Assembly (NCBI RefSeq): GCF_001598235.1
Contig: NZ_BCYO01000006.1
Coordinates: 1-64,000, forward strand
DNA length: 64,000 nt
Direction of reading: 5' to 3'
Origin: Polaromonas jejuensis NBRC 106434
GTDB lineage: Bacteria; Pseudomonadota; Gammaproteobacteria; Burkholderiales; Burkholderiaceae_C
Numbering within the stretch: position 1 is the first letter of the stretch; each line of letters begins with the position of its first letter. The notes beneath the pieces are model-generated. The model was given only the letters and a program-made list of their open reading frames with translations, ran no database searches and had not been told where the DNA came from. This document shows positions 27,002 to 35,907 of this stretch, piece by piece. A program made the position numbers and the translations under genes.

Positions 27002-27199
27002 CTTGATCTCCAAGGAGGCTGGCTGCTATGTAAGTATTTGCATACTGTACGCCGGTGAACCACGCACCACAATGGACAGTGCGCCCCAAACCTGGCGACT
27101 AGGGGTAAACGATAGGCCAGCTCTTTGACAAGGCGATTTTGACGCGGCCTGCGTCTCGATTTGAGACCGCCAGACGCCCAGGCGCAAAACCGGGCGGCT

Positions 27200-27817
27200 T
27201 CACGCCAGCATGTCGAACCCTTGCGCTTCGACGCTGATGAATGCTTGCGTGAAAGCAGCTAGCGCGCGGTAGAAGCGGGCCTTGGGGCTTTGCATGACGG
27301 CCTCGCACATCATCGGCACCCATGGCTGGACGTGCCGCGCAAAAAAATCGCGCTGCCGGGTCAGGTTGGCCACCTCCACGTCATCGCCGGCAATCAGGTA
27401 ACGCATGACTTCGCACAGGTAGGCGACATGGTCTTCGGTTTCCGGCATGGCCTCATCCCGTGCCAGCCCCAGCGCAGCGAGATCGTCGCGCAAGGCGGCC
27501 AGCGGCTTTTCGTTGAGGAATCCGCTGAGGTAGTGCGAGCCAAAGAGGTACACCTCCGGCTTGCCCACGCCGCCGAACAGCGCGTCGTACTCCTGACCGA
27601 CGTCCGCCAGGCTTTGCGCTCGCGCGGCAGCCACCAGTTCGCTCCATGGGCCCTCCAGCAAGGCGCCGGCGGCCGGTGCCTCGGTGACGGCTGCACGCAG
27701 GTTCTCGTGCAGTTCGGCCGATGGCGCTGCGTAGTAAAGGGCCGCCAGCAAACCGTAGACCTCGGCGCGCGCGGTTTCTTCGTCCAGGGTGGAGGCGACG
27801 AGTTGGGCTGGTGTCAT
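27200..27817 (-). CDS. TorD/DmsD-type Tat chaperone for formate dehydrogenase
   Basis: A 205-residue all-helical cytoplasmic chaperone of the TorD family, which binds the Tat signal of a molybdoenzyme until cofactor insertion is complete. Evidence: RAEVYGLLAALYYAAP at the start, EYDALFGGVGKPEVYLFGSHYLSGFLNEKPL, and EDHVAYLCEVMRYLIAG. It overlaps the upstream polyferredoxin gene by four bases and lies some 200 bases before the small Tat protein and fdhA, its presumed client. Confidence 0.9.
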   Translation of the reverse strand: MTPAQLVASTLDEETARAEVYGLLAALYYAAPSAELHENLRAAVTEAPAAGALLEGPWSELVAAARAQSLADVGQEYDALFGGVGKPEVYLFGSHYLSGFLNEKPLAALRDDLAALGLARDEAMPETEDHVAYLCEVMRYLIAGDDVEVANLTRQRDFFARHVQPWVPMMCEAVMQSPKARFYRALAAFTQAFISVEAQGFDMLA

Positions 27818-29961
27818 GTGGAGCGGATGTCGGTGATCTTGAGTTCGTTGTCGGCGGAGTAGATGTCAATGACCCGGCAGTCACTGCACATCTTGAGGCG
27901 ATCCGCCGCCGCGCCTTGAAACATGGCGTGCCCCGCCAGCTTGCCCAGCATGGATTCAATCGCCTTGAGGGTGCCAAAGGGTTTGCCGCAGCGTATGCAC
28001 TGGTAGGGCTGGGTCTCGTTCAGCACCCGCGCCTCCTTGCGCTGGGGCGTGAGCAACAGGCGCGGCTGCAGGGTGATGGCGTCTTCGGGGCAGGTGGTGG
28101 CACACAGGCCGCACTGCACGCAATTTTTCTCGATGAATTTGAGCTGGGGACGCTCGGGGTTGTCCTGCAGGGCGCTGGCCGGGCAGGCGCTGACGCAACT
28201 CAGGCACAGGGTGCAGCTGTCGGTGTTGACGAGAAGGCTTCCAAACGGCGAACCCTTGGCCGGCAGTTCAATGGCCTCGGGCAAAGCCGCAGGCGCCTGG
28301 GCGATCAGATGGTCCAGCGCCATCTCCAGCGTGCTGCGCTTTTCCTGTGCCACTGCAAAGCGGGCTGGCGTGGCGGGTACCGTGGGCCGGGCCCGGCCAA
28401 GGGCTTGCAGGCTGGCATCAAGGCTGGCGACCATCCCGGCACCACTTTCCGCAGGCGTTCGCAACAGATGGAAGTGAACACCGGCATAACCCAGACCATT
28501 CAGAATGGCTTGGGCGACCCGCATCTGCTCCGCCAGCCCCTCCAGATAAGCCGGCGCTTCCTCGTCCGTGACCAGCACGGCCACCTGGGCAGCGCCGAAT
28601 GCAATGGCGCTCAGCCAAAGGTCCAGACCCAGGCTGGCGGTATGCCACAGGGCTTGCGGAATGACGTTGGCAGGCACACCCCGCACGGTTTTCTGCAACT
28701 GGGCTGCGCGGCCCAGCGCTTCCACCGCCTGCTGGCCGCTGCCCTGGCTGTGCAAGAGCAAGACGGGATGCGTGCCGCCGGCTTTGGCATAGGTCGATAG
28801 CAGTGTCTTGAAGCGCACGCCCTGCTCGCTGGCACGGGGGTAGGCGTATGTGAGGGCGCCCGTCGGGCAGACCGTGGTGCAGGCGCCGCAGCCTATGCAC
28901 AGATGGGGGCTGACCACGATCTGCTGGCGGTCTTTTTCGCTGCGGATGGCGCCCGCCGAGCAGATGTCCACGCAGGCATTGCAACCGACGGTTTCGTTGC
29001 GGCTGTGCGCGCAGATCTTTTGCTTGTAGGCAAAGAATCTGGGTTTTTCAAATTCACCAACCATGTCGCGCAACTTGACCACGGTGGCCAGCAGGCCCTT
29101 TGATGCCAGGCCGGCCGCGGCATTCACAGCGAAGTAGCCTTGCGGCGGCGCATGCAGCGTGACCAGGGGCTTGACGCCCAGGTCCAGCACCAGGTCAAAC
29201 GCCTGCGTGACCGTTTGCACCTCGCGGTTGAAGTCAATGGCGCCGGCCGCCTTGCAAACGGCCACGCAGTCTCGATGGGACGTGCACTTTTCGCTATCAA
29301 TCTGGTAGCTAAGATCGATGGCGCCTTCGGGGCAAACTGCAACACAGGCATTGCAGCGGGTGCACAGGTCAAGATCAATGGGGTTGTTCTTTTCCCACTT
29401 CGCTTCGAAGGCGCCCAGCCAGCCCTTGAGGCTGAGGCCGCCGCCGCTGATCACCGGGTACTTGCGCTCCTGCCCGGGAAAGCCCGGCTGCGCCTGGGAG
29501 GAAACGCCCTGCGCAAAAATCGTCACGGCCAGCGTGTCGGCGAGCAGCTCGGCCACCTGCTCGGCCTGGTCCAGCGGACCGACGATGAGCAGGCGGCCGG
29601 TGCTTGTATAGGTCACGGTTGCAACGGGTTCCGGGTCCGGCAAATGGGCCACGGCCAGCAAGGCGGCCATTTTGGGGCTGGCGCTGGCAGCATCCTTGCT
29701 CCAGCCGCCGGTCTCGCGGATGTTGACGAACCGGACAACGGAGGTCGCCCCTTCCGTTTGTTGCCCGACTTCGGCAAACAGGCGTTTTTCCTGGGTGCAG
29801 GCCACCACCACGTCATCGCCGGATTGAACGGCCTTCTGGAAGGCGCCGGCTTCACGCCGGCACAGCGTCGAATGCAGCGTCAGATTTTCATTGAGTGCCG
29901 TGCCCAGCGTCTTGGGCTGGAGCGGCATGGTCTGGTTGCAGTCGCAAATGAGTGTGGGCAT
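27814..29961 (-). CDS. Polyferredoxin of the FDH cluster with six 4Fe-4S motifs and a terminal zinc ribbon
   Basis: A protein of about 715 residues. Cysteine motifs in order: CTRCNACVAVCPEG, CTSHRDCVAVCKAAG, CGxACVDIC-type (CNACVDICSAG), CIGCGACTTVCPTG, CTLCLSCVSACPASA and CVQCGLCATTCPEDA, then CIRCGKPF and CSDCR near the C-terminus resembling a zinc ribbon. Pairs of ferredoxin modules are separated by Rossmann-like stretches similar to HdrA-type proteins, but no FAD motif is seen. No signal peptide, so it is cytoplasmic. It sits between DUF3306 and torD genes. A maturation or electron-supply role for FDH is inferred from position only. ATG 29961 is used; a GTG six codons upstream is possible. 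Confidence 0.8.
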   Translation of the reverse strand: MPTLICDCNQTMPLQPKTLGTALNENLTLHSTLCRREAGAFQKAVQSGDDVVVACTQEKRLFAEVGQQTEGATSVVRFVNIRETGGWSKDAASASPKMAALLAVAHLPDPEPVATVTYTSTGRLLIVGPLDQAEQVAELLADTLAVTIFAQGVSSQAQPGFPGQERKYPVISGGGLSLKGWLGAFEAKWEKNNPIDLDLCTRCNACVAVCPEGAIDLSYQIDSEKCTSHRDCVAVCKAAGAIDFNREVQTVTQAFDLVLDLGVKPLVTLHAPPQGYFAVNAAAGLASKGLLATVVKLRDMVGEFEKPRFFAYKQKICAHSRNETVGCNACVDICSAGAIRSEKDRQQIVVSPHLCIGCGACTTVCPTGALTYAYPRASEQGVRFKTLLSTYAKAGGTHPVLLLHSQGSGQQAVEALGRAAQLQKTVRGVPANVIPQALWHTASLGLDLWLSAIAFGAAQVAVLVTDEEAPAYLEGLAEQMRVAQAILNGLGYAGVHFHLLRTPAESGAGMVASLDASLQALGRARPTVPATPARFAVAQEKRSTLEMALDHLIAQAPAALPEAIELPAKGSPFGSLLVNTDSCTLCLSCVSACPASALQDNPERPQLKFIEKNCVQCGLCATTCPEDAITLQPRLLLTPQRKEARVLNETQPYQCIRCGKPFGTLKAIESMLGKLAGHAMFQGAAADRLKMCSDCRVIDIYSADNELKITDIRST

Positions 29962-30574
29962 CGTCTGGTTGGCTGGCACCGTCGTCAGGCAATGGCGCGG
30001 GCTGGCTGGAATGTTCGGAGCTATCTTGGTCCGAACAGATCATGTCCGGATTTTCAGAGGACTGTGCCACGATTTCGCCGTTGGGGTTATTCGCATTTTC
30101 CCGCGGCAAAGAAGCCGGGTCTTGCCGCTTTTCGGCCTCTCCCTGGTCGCCCCCGTCGTCAAACAACTTGAGAAACTTCGCACCCACCATCTGCCGCAGC
30201 ATGGACTCGGGAATGGGCTCGGAGATGGAATAGTCATCGATATAGGTGTCCAGCCCGTCCATGACATTGAAGCGCGGATCGGCAAACAGTTTTTTCAACG
30301 CGGCGTTGCGCACTTCAGGCCCCACATCGCGGGCCATGAAAGGCTTGAAGTCAGAGTCCTTGCCGAGCAGCTTCACATCGTCGAGTGACAGCGCTTTTGC
30401 AGGCGGCTCGTCTGCCTCAACGGCCGGCGACGGGGGCTTTATGGCCGGCGCGCCGTCGGCCGCCACCGGCCCGGGCATCGCGACCGCCTCGGCCTCCTCC
30501 GGCGGCTTGCCCCGCAGCGCCTCCGTCTTGCGGCGCGCCCAGCGCCCCAGAAATCCCTTTGCGTCTTCAGCCAT
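29888..30574 (-). CDS. DUF3306 protein of the FDH cluster
   Basis: A 228-residue protein with the DUF3306 core: FLGRWARRKTEA at the start, LSLDDVKLLGKDSDFKPFMA, RNAALKKLFADPRFNVMDGL and DTYIDDYSISEPIPESML. The C-terminal third is polar, Pro/Asp/His-rich and probably unstructured. The 3' end overlaps the polyferredoxin start by roughly 75-90 bases, an unusually long overlap, and the 5' end overlaps the DUF3305 gene by eight bases. Function unknown; the family is found with formate dehydrogenase genes. Confidence 0.85.
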   Translation of the reverse strand: MAEDAKGFLGRWARRKTEALRGKPPEEAEAVAMPGPVAADGAPAIKPPSPAVEADEPPAKALSLDDVKLLGKDSDFKPFMARDVGPEVRNAALKKLFADPRFNVMDGLDTYIDDYSISEPIPESMLRQMVGAKFLKLFDDGGDQGEAEKRQDPASLPRENANNPNGEIVAQSSENPDMICSDQDSSEHSSQPAPLPDDGASQPDDAHTHLRLQPDHAAPAQDAGHGTQ

Positions 30575-31154
30575 TGCCCGCTCCGCCGAATTTCTTTTCA
30601 GTACTCACCCGCGCCGGATTGCCAAAGCGATCCGTCAGGGATTTGAAGCTCTGGGGGCGCTGGCGTTGCTTGGCTTGCAGCACATGGTGTGCATCCACGA
30701 AATGCTGCAGCCATTGCACCACGTCCGGAGGCGCGGGCACCTGCTCCACCGTTTCCTGGGCGTCGAGCCAGCGTCCGGCATCGTGGTAACTCAGCGTGAC
30801 GATTTGCGGCACGGCCACCGGCTCATCCGCCAGAGCGGCCTCTTCTTCCATGCGCCAGACCACCCAGAAGCAGGGCTGCGGCGTGGTGACATTGAGGTAA
30901 TAGCCTTCGGCATCATCGGTGAACAGCTCCACCTTGAAGCCGGGGTGCAGCCAGCGCTCCTCATGCTCGTCCCTGAGCAGCAGGCGCGGTTGTTCACCAA
31001 AGCCGTCCTCATGCGGCACCACATCGGCCAGCACCCAGCGCCAGGGCTGCCAGGGGTTGGCTATGCGCTCGCGGCGCATGACCACCGCCACTTTGACACA
31101 GGGGCGGTGAAGCGCCCCATCCGTCTCCGGAGACTGCGTCAGAAAATCAGACAT
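30567..31154 (-). CDS. DUF3305 protein of the FDH cluster
   Basis: A 195-residue protein of the DUF3305 family: VKVAVVMRRERIANPWQPWRW, then LRDEHEERWLHPGFKVELF, EGYYLNVTTPQPCFWVVWRM and LSYHDAGRWLDAQETVEQVP. Start MSDFLTQ at 31154 is chosen over a start 11 codons upstream with atypical residues. It is the first gene of the polycistronic minus-strand FDH maturation block and lies 72 bases from the acyl-CoA dehydrogenase gene. No function is known beyond constant linkage with molybdenum-dependent formate dehydrogenases. Confidence 0.85.
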   Translation of the reverse strand: MSDFLTQSPETDGALHRPCVKVAVVMRRERIANPWQPWRWVLADVVPHEDGFGEQPRLLLRDEHEERWLHPGFKVELFTDDAEGYYLNVTTPQPCFWVVWRMEEEAALADEPVAVPQIVTLSYHDAGRWLDAQETVEQVPAPPDVVQWLQHFVDAHHVLQAKQRQRPQSFKSLTDRFGNPARVSTEKKFGGAGNG

Positions 31155-31226
31155 GCCCGCAGTGTAAGGCGGGCCGCTCCCCCACATTCAGCATGGGTTT
31201 GGCGCATGGCCTGTCCGCACCCGTCC

Positions 31227-32375
31227 TCAGCCGAGCACGCCCCGTGCAATGATGCTGCGCTGGATTTCCGAGGACCCTTCGTAGATGCGCAGGATGCGCG
31301 CATCGCGGGCGTAACGCTCCAGCGGCATTTCACGCGTGTAGCCGTAACCGCCATGAATCTGCAAGGCCGCGTCAGTGACAAACCCGACCATCTCCGATGC
31401 ATGAAGCTTGGCCATCGCCGACTGCTGAGTAAACGGCCTGCCGGCCGTGCGCAAGGCCGTGGCCTGCAGGGTCAAACCCCAGGCGGCTTCCAGTCGCAGT
31501 TTCATGTCGGCCACCATCCACTGGATGCCCTGGCGCATGGCCAATGCCTCGCCGTCAATCTTGCGGTCTTTGGCCCACTGTGCCGCAGCCGCCAAGGCGG
31601 CCTCGGCAATCCCCAAAGCGGTGGCGGCCACGTCCAGACGGCTGTTGTCCAGCACTTTCATCGCGGTCTTGAAGCCCGAGCCCTCCTCGCCCAGGCGGCA
31701 CGCCACCGGCACCCGAACGTTGTCAAAAGACACCTCGAAAGCATGGGCGCCGCGAATTCCCATGAGTTTTTCATGGCTGGAAACCTGGATGCCCGGCGTG
31801 CCCATGTCCACGATGAAGGCACTGACACCGCGTGCGCCGGCAGCCAAATCGGTTTTGGCAAAGACCACCAGAAAACGGGCTTCAGCCGCGTTCGAGATGA
31901 AGTGTTTGACGCCGTCGATGCGGTAGTGGTCGCCTTCACGCACGGCGCGTGTGCGCAGGTCGGCCGGGTGCGAGCCGCCGCGCGGCTCGGTCAACGCAAA
32001 GCCTGCCAGCCATTCGCCGCTGGCGGCGCGCGGCAGCCAGGCTTGGTGCTGGGCCGCATCGCCGCCTATCAGCACGGCATCGGCGCCCAGGAAGTGCGCG
32101 CCTATCATCGACGAGGTGGCGGCACAGGCCTTTGATATCTCGACCAGCGCCAGCAGCATGGCCGTGGGCGTGACACCCGGACCACCCAGTTGTTCGGGCA
32201 GGTTCAGGCCCATCACACCCAGCGCGGCAAGCTGCGGCACATGGCAGGTCACCGACAGCTCCTGCTCGTCGATGGCCTGGGCGCGTGGTGCCAGTTCGGC
32301 CTGCGAAAAGGCGGCGACGGCATCGGCCAGGGCCTGATCTTCATCGGTCACACCGAGGCGTAGGGAGGGATTCAT
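31227..32375 (-). CDS. Acyl-CoA dehydrogenase family protein
   Basis: A 382-residue FAD flavoenzyme oxidising an acyl-CoA to the enoyl-CoA. N-terminal helical domain, middle beta domain (FALTEPRGGSHPADLRTRAV), and C-terminal domain with LQIHGGYGYTREMPLERYAR and IYEGSSEIQ, the glutamate of which is the likely catalytic base. It overlaps the CaiB-type CoA-transferase gene by four bases, so the pair probably activates and then desaturates the same acid. Substrate unknown. The operon is divergent from a LysR regulator. Confidence 0.92.
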   Translation of the reverse strand: MNPSLRLGVTDEDQALADAVAAFSQAELAPRAQAIDEQELSVTCHVPQLAALGVMGLNLPEQLGGPGVTPTAMLLALVEISKACAATSSMIGAHFLGADAVLIGGDAAQHQAWLPRAASGEWLAGFALTEPRGGSHPADLRTRAVREGDHYRIDGVKHFISNAAEARFLVVFAKTDLAAGARGVSAFIVDMGTPGIQVSSHEKLMGIRGAHAFEVSFDNVRVPVACRLGEEGSGFKTAMKVLDNSRLDVAATALGIAEAALAAAAQWAKDRKIDGEALAMRQGIQWMVADMKLRLEAAWGLTLQATALRTAGRPFTQQSAMAKLHASEMVGFVTDAALQIHGGYGYTREMPLERYARDARILRIYEGSSEIQRSIIARGVLG

Positions 32376-33658
32376 GCGGATTCCTTGGTCGTAAAGCTTG
32401 AAGGGGTTGAAGGGGTTGGGAGGGATGAAACCGGCGGCGCGTCGTTCGCAGGCTGTCCAAACACGCCCAGCGCCTGCAGTTCGGCCAGTCGCTCCATGCC
32501 GCAGCCGAGCAGGGATGTCAGGACTTGCTGGCTGTGTTCACCCAGGGCCGGTGCCCGCGTGGCCCGGCCAGGCGCCGCACCGCCAAAACGCACCGGCTGG
32601 GTCGGCAGGCGCAGACCGGGCAGGCGTTCATCATCCACCGGCTGCAGCAGTCCACGCGCTAGCGCCTGGGGTGAATTCAATGCCTGGCCGATGTCCCAGA
32701 TAGGTGCCACGGGTACCCCCGCCGCATCGATCCGCGCCACCACGTCGGCGACCTTATGCGGCCCCGCCCAGGCCTCGATGACGGCACGCAGTTCTGGCTC
32801 GCGCGCCGAGCGCTGTTCGTCGGTCGCCAGGCGCTCGTCCAGCCCCAGTTCGGGCCGTCCCATGGCCTGCGCCAGGGCCGCAAACAACTTCCGGTTGAGC
32901 ACTGCCAGCGCAAAATGCCCGTCCTGCGCCTTGTACACCCCAAACGGTGCCGAGAGGGGATGGCGGTTGCCGACCCGGCGAGCCGGTCGGCCGGTAAACA
33001 GGTAACGCGACACCGAGGTGGCCAAAAAACTCAGCGTGGTGTCAAACATGGCCACGTCCACATGCTGCCCCTGGCCGGTGCGCTGGGTCTGGTGCACCGC
33101 TGCCAAGGTGGCCCATGACGCGAACAGTCCCGCCACCACATCGGAGACGGCCTCGCCCACCAGGGTCGGCGCGCCGTCAGGCTCACCAGTGGCCTCCATC
33201 AGGCCGCTCATGGCCTGCACGATCACGTCGTAGGCGGGACGGCTGGCATAGGGACCGGTCTGGCCGAAACCAGACACGCTCACATAGACCAATCTGGGAT
33301 TGATGCCGCACAGGGCGGCATGGCCAATGCCCAGCTTCCCGGCCACGCCGGGGCGGAAATTCTCGATCACCACGTCCACCTGCGCGGCCAGATCGCGCAC
33401 CAGCGCGACCGATTCGGGCCGCTTGAGATCAAGCACCAGACTCTTCTTGTTGCGGTTCATCACGCTGAACAGGGCGCTCTGACCATTTTTCATGGGGCCG
33501 ATGGCCCGGTAGTCGTCGCCTTGCGGCGGCTCGACCTTGATGACCTCCGCGCCCAGGTCGGCCAGCAGCGCAGTGGCCAGCGGACCGGCCAGAACCCGGG
33601 TGAAGTCGAGGATGCGCAAACCGTCGAGTGGACGGATGCCGGGAGGGGTTTCAGACAT
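32372..33658 (-). CDS. CaiB/BaiF family (class III) CoA-transferase
   Basis: A 428-residue CoA-transferase that moves CoA between carboxylic acids without a covalent acetate intermediate. Family signature: LRILDFTRVLAGPLATALLADLGAEVIKVE at the N-terminus, NRNKKSLVLDLK, VSGFGQTGPYASRPAYD with the catalytic Asp, and GQGQHVDVAMFDTTLSF. Start at 33658 is preferred over one 11 codons upstream. It is the first gene of the two-gene unit with the acyl-CoA dehydrogenase and is divergent from a LysR gene sharing a 92-bp intergenic region with a palindrome. Confidence 0.92.
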   Translation of the reverse strand: MSETPPGIRPLDGLRILDFTRVLAGPLATALLADLGAEVIKVEPPQGDDYRAIGPMKNGQSALFSVMNRNKKSLVLDLKRPESVALVRDLAAQVDVVIENFRPGVAGKLGIGHAALCGINPRLVYVSVSGFGQTGPYASRPAYDVIVQAMSGLMEATGEPDGAPTLVGEAVSDVVAGLFASWATLAAVHQTQRTGQGQHVDVAMFDTTLSFLATSVSRYLFTGRPARRVGNRHPLSAPFGVYKAQDGHFALAVLNRKLFAALAQAMGRPELGLDERLATDEQRSAREPELRAVIEAWAGPHKVADVVARIDAAGVPVAPIWDIGQALNSPQALARGLLQPVDDERLPGLRLPTQPVRFGGAAPGRATRAPALGEHSQQVLTSLLGCGMERLAELQALGVFGQPANDAPPVSSLPTPSTPSSFTTKESA

Positions 33659-33706
33659 AAAGGCTTTCTTGGGAGGTCGGTAATGCCCCATTGTTGGCCG
33701 CCTGTT

Positions 33707-33744
33707 GAATCAATGAAAATACAGAATATCGATTCATTGGATTC
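33707..33744. promoter_or_regulatory. Probable LysR operator in divergent promoter region
   Basis: GAATCAATGAA (33707-33717) and TTCATTGGATTC (33733-33744) form a near-perfect inverted repeat between the divergent CoA-transferase and LysR genes. Position and symmetry fit a LysR-type binding site controlling both directions. Confidence 0.5.
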
Positions 33745-33750
33745 TTAAAA

Positions 33751-34692
33751 GTGATTCATTTCAGCCTTCGCCAACTCGAATATTTCACGGCCGCTGCCCG
33801 CCACGGCGGGGCTGCACGCGCGGCCGAGGCGATGAATGTCTCGCAACCCTCGATCTCCAAGGCGATCGCCGAACTGGAGTCGCTCTGGGGGGAACGCCTG
33901 TTTGTGCGCCTGCATGCGCGCGGGCTGGAACTCACCGCCGCGGGTCAGGCCAGGCTGCGGCAGGCCCGCACGCTATTGCAACAGGCCGACTCGCTGGCGG
34001 CACCACGCACTGTGGCGCTGCAAGGACGACTGCGCATCGGCTGCCTCAGCACGCTGGGGCCGCGTTACCTGCCTGAAGTGTTGGCACGCCTGCAGAGTGA
34101 ACATCCCGGCATTGAAGTGCAGCTCGAAGAGGGCGACACCGAAACGTTGACGCGGCAACTCGAACGCGGCGCGCTCGACGTGGCGCTTCTCTATGACCTG
34201 GGCTTGGCGCGTGGCGTGCGGCTGGAACCCGTCACGGACCTGCGCCCCTACGCCCTGCTGCCTTGGGGTCATACCCTGGCCGCGCGCAGCAGCCTGCGCC
34301 TGGCCGATCTCGCCCGCGAGCCGCTGATACTCATCAACCTGCCGCACAGCCGCACCTACTTTCTGTCGCTGTTCCGCGCTGCCGGCGTCACACCGCACAT
34401 AGCCCATGAGAGTCCATCGGTGGAAATGGTGCGCGCCATGGTAGCCAATGGCCTCGGCGTATCCATCCTCACAACCCGACCGGCGCGCGATATCAGCGTC
34501 GACGGCAAACGCATCGCCTGCCGGGCGTTGCAAGGCGCCTTGCTGACGCAGTCGGTGGTGCTGGCCTACCCCGCCGAGGCAGACCAGCAGCCAGCGCTGA
34601 CCGAAGTCTTCGCCCGGACGGTTCGCGTCAGCCTGGAAGCGACAGCGACGGCCCGAAGCGCCGCACGAAAAACTGGCCCGAAGCTTGCATAA
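33751..34692 (+). CDS. LysR-family transcriptional regulator
   Basis: A 313-residue LysR-type regulator. Residues 1-60 hold the winged helix-turn-helix (SLRQLEYFTAAARHGGAARA, MNVSQPSISKAIAELE); residues 90-290 hold the periplasmic-binding-protein-like effector domain beginning LRIGCLSTLGPRYLP. The start is GTG; no ATG occurs before the recognition helix. It is divergent from the CoA-transferase/acyl-CoA dehydrogenase unit and probably activates it in response to the acid or acyl-CoA substrate (inference from arrangement). Confidence 0.9.
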   Translation: MIHFSLRQLEYFTAAARHGGAARAAEAMNVSQPSISKAIAELESLWGERLFVRLHARGLELTAAGQARLRQARTLLQQADSLAAPRTVALQGRLRIGCLSTLGPRYLPEVLARLQSEHPGIEVQLEEGDTETLTRQLERGALDVALLYDLGLARGVRLEPVTDLRPYALLPWGHTLAARSSLRLADLAREPLILINLPHSRTYFLSLFRAAGVTPHIAHESPSVEMVRAMVANGLGVSILTTRPARDISVDGKRIACRALQGALLTQSVVLAYPAEADQQPALTEVFARTVRVSLEATATARSAARKTGPKLA

Positions 34693-34716
34693 ACGGCCGG
34701 CACCGGCACCCCATAC

Positions 34717-34728
34717 CTGTATAGACAG
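34717..34728. promoter_or_regulatory. Weak HutC-like half palindrome
   Basis: CTGTATAGACAG is an imperfect version of the TGTATATACA palindrome at 34825 and 38390. It lies about 100 bases upstream of the better site in the same promoter region and may be an auxiliary operator. Confidence 0.3.
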
Positions 34729-34824
34729 AAAAAGCTCCAGATCCATACTCCGACGCACCAAGGCGTGCGCCCCACGGCCCAGTTTGGTGCTTCATATCGT
34801 GAAAAGGAGTATTCAGGGTTAACC

Positions 34825-34840
34825 TGTATATACATGTACA
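34825..34840. promoter_or_regulatory. Probable HutC operator before the first hut transporter gene
   Basis: Perfect palindrome TGTATATACA (34825-34834) directly followed by TGTACA (34835-34840). HutC repressors bind TGTATA-TACA-type sites relieved by urocanate. The identical palindrome lies before hutH. The site is about 90 bases upstream of the binding-protein start. Confidence 0.65.
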
Positions 34841-34930
34841 AGGGTAAAGGTCAAAAATAGGCCAATGCGCAGACCCACTGGGCATTGATCACCGCGATAA
34901 CCATTTTTTCCGAACACACTGGAGTATGTA

Positions 34931-35896
34931 ATGGGTAAGACAGTCAAGAAAATCACCTCACTGCTGGCGCTGGGCGCCTGCGTGGCCGGCCTGGCCTCGG
35001 CGGCGAATGCGCAGGAAACCAAGCTGGTCCTGGGCATGTCCGGCTGGACGGGTTTTGCGCCCCTCTCACTGGCCGACAAGGCCGGGATCTTCAAGAAAAA
35101 CGGCCTGGACGTGGAAATCAAGTTCATTCCCCAGAAGGACCGGCACCTGGCACTGGCTGCCGGCGCCATCCAGTGCGCCGCCACCACCGTGGAAACCCAT
35201 GTGGCCTGGAATGCCAATGGCGTGCCCATCGTGCAGATCTTCCAGATGGACAAGTCTTATGGCGCCGACGGCGTCGCCGTGCGCGGCAACATCAAGAGTT
35301 TTGCAGACCTCAAGGGCAAGACCATCGGCGTGGATGCGCCCGGCACTTCGCCCTATTTCGGCCTGGCCTGGATGCTCAACAAGAATGGCATGACGCTCAA
35401 GGATGTCAAAACCACCACCCTGTCACCCCAGGCGGCGGCGCAGGCATTTGTCGCAGGCCAGAATGACGCGGCCATGACCTATGAGCCCTATATCTCCACC
35501 GTGCGCGACAACCCGGCCTCCGGCAAGATCCTCGCCACCACGCTCGACTACCCCTGGGTGCTCGACACCGTGGGCTGCGCCCCGCAATGGCTCAAGGCCA
35601 ATCCCAAGGCCGCCAAGGCACTGGCCGACTCCTATTTCGCCGCGCTCGACATGATCAAGGCCGAGCCCGTGAAGTCCAATGAAATCATGGGCTCAGCCGT
35701 CAAGCAGACGGGTGAACAGTTTGCCAAGTCGGCGGCTTATCTGCGCTGGCAGGACAAGGCCGCCAACCAGAAGTTCTTTGCCGGCGAAATCACCGCCTTC
35801 ATGAAGGAATCCGAAAAGATCCTGCTGGAGTCTGGCGTGATCCGCAAGGCGCCTGACAACCTCGCCGTCACCTTCGACGACAGCTTCATCAAGTAA
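34931..35896 (+). CDS. NMT1/SsuA-type substrate-binding protein of the hut cluster
   Basis: A 321-residue periplasmic binding protein with a Sec signal (KKITSLLALGACVAGLASAANA). The mature domain has the nitrate/taurine pattern VLGMSGWTGFAPLSLADKAG and FADLKGKTIGVDAPGTSPYFG. Together with the next two genes it forms a complete NitT/TauT-type ABC importer. Location behind a HutC-type operator and in front of hutC suggests import of histidine, urocanate or a related imidazole. It differs from the ProX-like HutX transporter of pseudomonads and from the polar amino acid importer at 42.6 kb. Substrate is inferred only. Confidence 0.88.
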   Translation: MGKTVKKITSLLALGACVAGLASAANAQETKLVLGMSGWTGFAPLSLADKAGIFKKNGLDVEIKFIPQKDRHLALAAGAIQCAATTVETHVAWNANGVPIVQIFQMDKSYGADGVAVRGNIKSFADLKGKTIGVDAPGTSPYFGLAWMLNKNGMTLKDVKTTTLSPQAAAQAFVAGQNDAAMTYEPYISTVRDNPASGKILATTLDYPWVLDTVGCAPQWLKANPKAAKALADSYFAALDMIKAEPVKSNEIMGSAVKQTGEQFAKSAAYLRWQDKAANQKFFAGEITAFMKESEKILLESGVIRKAPDNLAVTFDDSFIK

Positions 35897-35907
35897 ACCT
35901 TCGCATC

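Noticed and set aside
23567..27058. Open plus-strand frame of 1163 codons
   Set aside because: It is the antisense of fdhA/fdhB. High GC at third positions removes stop codons on the opposite strand; the translation has no domain and is rich in His/Gly/Arg.
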